Below, one piece after another: positions 3,544 through 5,492 of a DNA stretch of 5,492 nucleotides. Under the pieces are notes generated by a model, which was given only the letters and a program-made list of their open reading frames with translations, was not told the origin of the DNA and did not search any database. This DNA comes from an uncultured Bacteroidales bacterium (GTDB lineage Bacteria > Bacteroidota > Bacteroidia > Bacteroidales > P3): the NCBI GenBank assembly GCA_937884485.1, contig CALGCG010000047.1:1-5492 (forward strand). Direction: 5' to 3'. Both the position numbers and the translations under genes were made by a program. Numbering within the stretch: the first letter of the stretch is position 1; each line of letters opens with the position of its first letter.

Positions 3544-5492
3544 TTGGCAAAAAAAGACCCCACAGTAGTAAATTTCGCATCGGTACGAAAGTTTGATTAC
3601 CCGGATTTTCTCGATATCCAGGTCAAGTCTTTCAAAGATTTCTTTCAGATAGAAACCAATCCGGACAATCGTCTGGATGAAGGCCTTTACAAGGTTTTCA
3701 AGGAGAATTTCCCTATCACCGACGCGCGAAACAATTTCGAACTTGAATTCTTGGATTATTATATCGATCCTCCCCGCTACACCATCGAGGAGTGCATCGA
3801 GCGCGGCCTTACATACAGTGTGCCGTTGAAAGCCAAGATGAAGTTGAGTTGCAAAGACCCCGAAAACGAGGACTTCCAGACCCTGGAGCAGCATGTTTAT
3901 CTGGGCATGATTCCGTATATGACTCCGAAGGGAACCTTCGTGATCAACGGTGCGGAACGTGTTGTTGTTTCACAGCTGCACCGTTCGCCTGGTGTGTTTT
4001 TTGGCACTCAGTTCCACTCCAACGGTACGCAGCTGTATTCTGCCCGTATTATCCCTTTCAAGGGGTCGTGGATGGAGTTTACGACCGATATCAACAACGT
4101 CATGTATGCTTATATCGATCGTAAGAAGAAATTGCCTATCACTACTCTGTTACGTGCCATCGGATATGAATCGGACAAGGATATTCTCGATATCTTCGAG
4201 CTTGCCGAGGAGGTCAAGGTCAACCGTAACAACCTGAAGAAGGTTGTCGGTAAGCAGCTTGCCGCCCGTGTGGTCAAGTCTTGGAGCGAGGACTTTGTCG
4301 ATGAGGATACCGGCGAGGTGGTGTCGATGGAGCGTACCGAGGTTGTCATTGAGCGTGATGTAGAGCTCACCGAGGAGAATATCGAAAAGATTCTCTCGCT
4401 GGATGTCAAGTCAATCCTTATCAAGACTGAGGATAAGGATGGCATAGATTATTCTGTCATTTACAATACCCTGAAGAAGGATACTGCCAATAATGCCAAG
4501 GAAGCCTGCGAGTATATCTACCGTCAGCTTCGCAATGCCGAGCCGCCCGACGAGGAGACCGCCCGCAGCATTATTGAAAAACTCTTCTTCTCGGAGAAGC
4601 GCTATGATCTGGGCGACGTAGGTCGCTACAGAATCAATACCAAATTGAGCCTTAATGTCCCCGACAATGTCCGCGTGCTGACCAAAGAGGACATTACTTC
4701 CATTATTAAATATCTGGTTGAGCTTATCAATCAGAAAGCCGAGGTGGACGATATCGACCACCTGTCGAACCGTCGTATCCGCACTGTCGGCGAGCAGCTT
4801 TCCAACCAGTTTGGAGTGGGTCTTGCCCGTATGTCGCGTACTATCCGCGAGCGTATGAATGTGCGTGACAACGAGGTGTTCACTCCCACGGAGCTTATCA
4901 ATGCCAAGACTCTTTCGTCGGTCATCAACTCGTTCTTTGGTACGAACCAGTTGAGCCAGTTTATGGATCAGACCAACCCCTTGGCGGAGCTCACCCATAA
5001 ACGCCGCATCTCAGCCCTGGGCCCTGGTGGTCTTTCGCGTGAGCGTGCAGGCTTTGAGGTCCGTGACGTGCACTACACTCACTATGGCCGTCTCTGCACC
5101 ATCGAGACACCTGAAGGTCCCAATATCGGTCTTATTTCATCGCTTTGCGTATATGCCAAGATTAACGAGCTTGGCTTTATCGAGACCCCCTATCAGCGTG
5201 TTGTCAACGGTCAGGTGCAGCTCAACGAGCCTCCCATCTACCTCTCTGCAGAGGCTGAGGAGAACAAGACGGTGGCCCAGGCCACCACTCCGCAGGATGA
5301 GGAAGGCCATATTACCGAAAGCCGTGTCAAAGCCCGTCGTCAGGCAGACTTCCCCATTGTGTCGCCTGAGGAGATAGACCTTATGGACATTGCTTCCAAC
5401 CAGATTGCTTCTATTGCAGCATCGCTTATTCCTTTCCTGGAGCATGATGACGCCAATCGTGCTCTGATGGGATCGAACATGATGCGTCAGGC
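3544..5492 (+). CDS. rpoB: DNA-directed RNA polymerase beta subunit (5' part, cut by window end)
   Basis: RpoB forms one pincer of the core RNA polymerase and part of its active site. The frame is open from 3544 to the window end, 649 complete residues and roughly half of a Bacteroidota RpoB. It starts M-A-K-K-D-P-T-V-V-N-F-A-S and continues with Y-P-D-F-L (19-23), L-D-Y-Y-I-D-P-P-R-Y (70-79), N-G-A-E-R-V-V-V-S-Q-L-H-R-S-P-G (135-150) and S-E-K-R-Y-D-L-G-D-V-G-R-Y (about 350-362). The rifampicin-binding cluster is at 466-492, followed by the fork region E-T-P-E-G-P-N-I-G-L-I (521-531). An in-frame TAA at 3529-3531 and no ATG before residue 99 make TTG 3544 the only start that keeps the conserved N-terminus. 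The catalytic lysines and the C-terminal clamp lie outside the window. The long leader with a hairpin suggests separate dosage control. Confidence 0.96.
   Translation, partial: MAKKDPTVVNFASVRKFDYPDFLDIQVKSFKDFFQIETNPDNRLDEGLYKVFKENFPITDARNNFELEFLDYYIDPPRYTIEECIERGLTYSVPLKAKMKLSCKDPENEDFQTLEQHVYLGMIPYMTPKGTFVINGAERVVVSQLHRSPGVFFGTQFHSNGTQLYSARIIPFKGSWMEFTTDINNVMYAYIDRKKKLPITTLLRAIGYESDKDILDIFELAEEVKVNRNNLKKVVGKQLAARVVKSWSEDFVDEDTGEVVSMERTEVVIERDVELTEENIEKILSLDVKSILIKTEDKDGIDYSVIYNTLKKDTANNAKEACEYIYRQLRNAEPPDEETARSIIEKLFFSEKRYDLGDVGRYRINTKLSLNVPDNVRVLTKEDITSIIKYLVELINQKAEVDDIDHLSNRRIRTVGEQLSNQFGVGLARMSRTIRERMNVRDNEVFTPTELINAKTLSSVINSFFGTNQLSQFMDQTNPLAELTHKRRISALGPGGLSRERAGFEVRDVHYTHYGRLCTIETPEGPNIGLISSLCVYAKINELGFIETPYQRVVNGQVQLNEPPIYLSAEAEENKTVAQATTPQDEEGHITESRVKARRQADFPIVSPEEIDLMDIASNQIASIAASLIPFLEHDDANRALMGSNMMRQ

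Noticed and set aside
3485..3568. ATG at 3485 as the true rpoB start through slippage on A7
   Set aside because: The extension (M-G-T-L-P-S-L-A…) does not resemble known RpoB N-termini, the TTG start already gives the expected length, and a stop (TAG 3566-3568) closes that frame as read.
4411..4998. A 195-codon minus-strand open frame within rpoB
   Set aside because: It lies wholly opposite highly conserved RpoB sequence and arises from third-base bias in the true frame.

Overview
The window reads as a conserved housekeeping block from the chromosome of a bacterium of the phylum Bacteroidota, most likely order Bacteroidales. Three things support this: the gene order tuf – tRNA-Trp – secE – nusG – rplK – rplA – rplJ – rplL – rpoB; the protein sequences, for example the RpoB N-terminus with its V-N-F-A-S and Y-P-D-F-L stretches and the single-span SecE with a W-P-T motif; and start sites with A/T-rich upstream sequence and no clear Shine-Dalgarno. 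I cannot fix family or genus by eye. Every gene is on the + strand. The coding DNA is fairly G+C-rich and most spacers are A/T-rich.

Layout. Bases 1-69 are the last 23 codons of tuf (EF-Tu). A perfect 10-bp GC-rich hairpin follows and sits 3 nt before a tRNA-Trp with an encoded CCA end. Then come secE (219-434) and nusG (551-1096), followed by the four large-subunit stalk genes: rplK/L11 (1133-1576), rplA/L1 (1650-2345), rplJ/L10 (2370-2900) and rplL/L7-L12 (2996-3379). A 164-bp spacer with a roughly 20-bp hairpin leads into rpoB, whose reading frame starts at a TTG (3544) and runs off the window after 649 residues. No gene on the minus strand is credible, no gene-free stretch exceeds 300 bases, and I see no mobile element, CRISPR array or sign of horizontal transfer.

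The products work in the core of gene expression. EF-Tu, tRNA-Trp and the L11/L1/L10/L12 proteins serve translation; L10 and L12 form the factor-recruiting stalk and L1 forms the E-site stalk. SecE belongs to the protein export channel. NusG and RpoB belong to transcription.

The interest lies in the non-coding RNA structure. The main candidate is a compact structured element at 1596-1635, 14 nt before the rplA start. Its lower part has the geometry of a ribosomal protein L1 binding site. Its tip, CAGUA-GC-GAGA-GC-GAAC, closely matches the sarcin-ricin loop of 23S rRNA with one extra base pair. It may be an autoregulatory leader of L1. The second candidate is the rplL-rpoB hairpin, which occupies the same place as the attenuator and RNase III site of the E. 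coli operon. I found no wholly new multi-gene system here.
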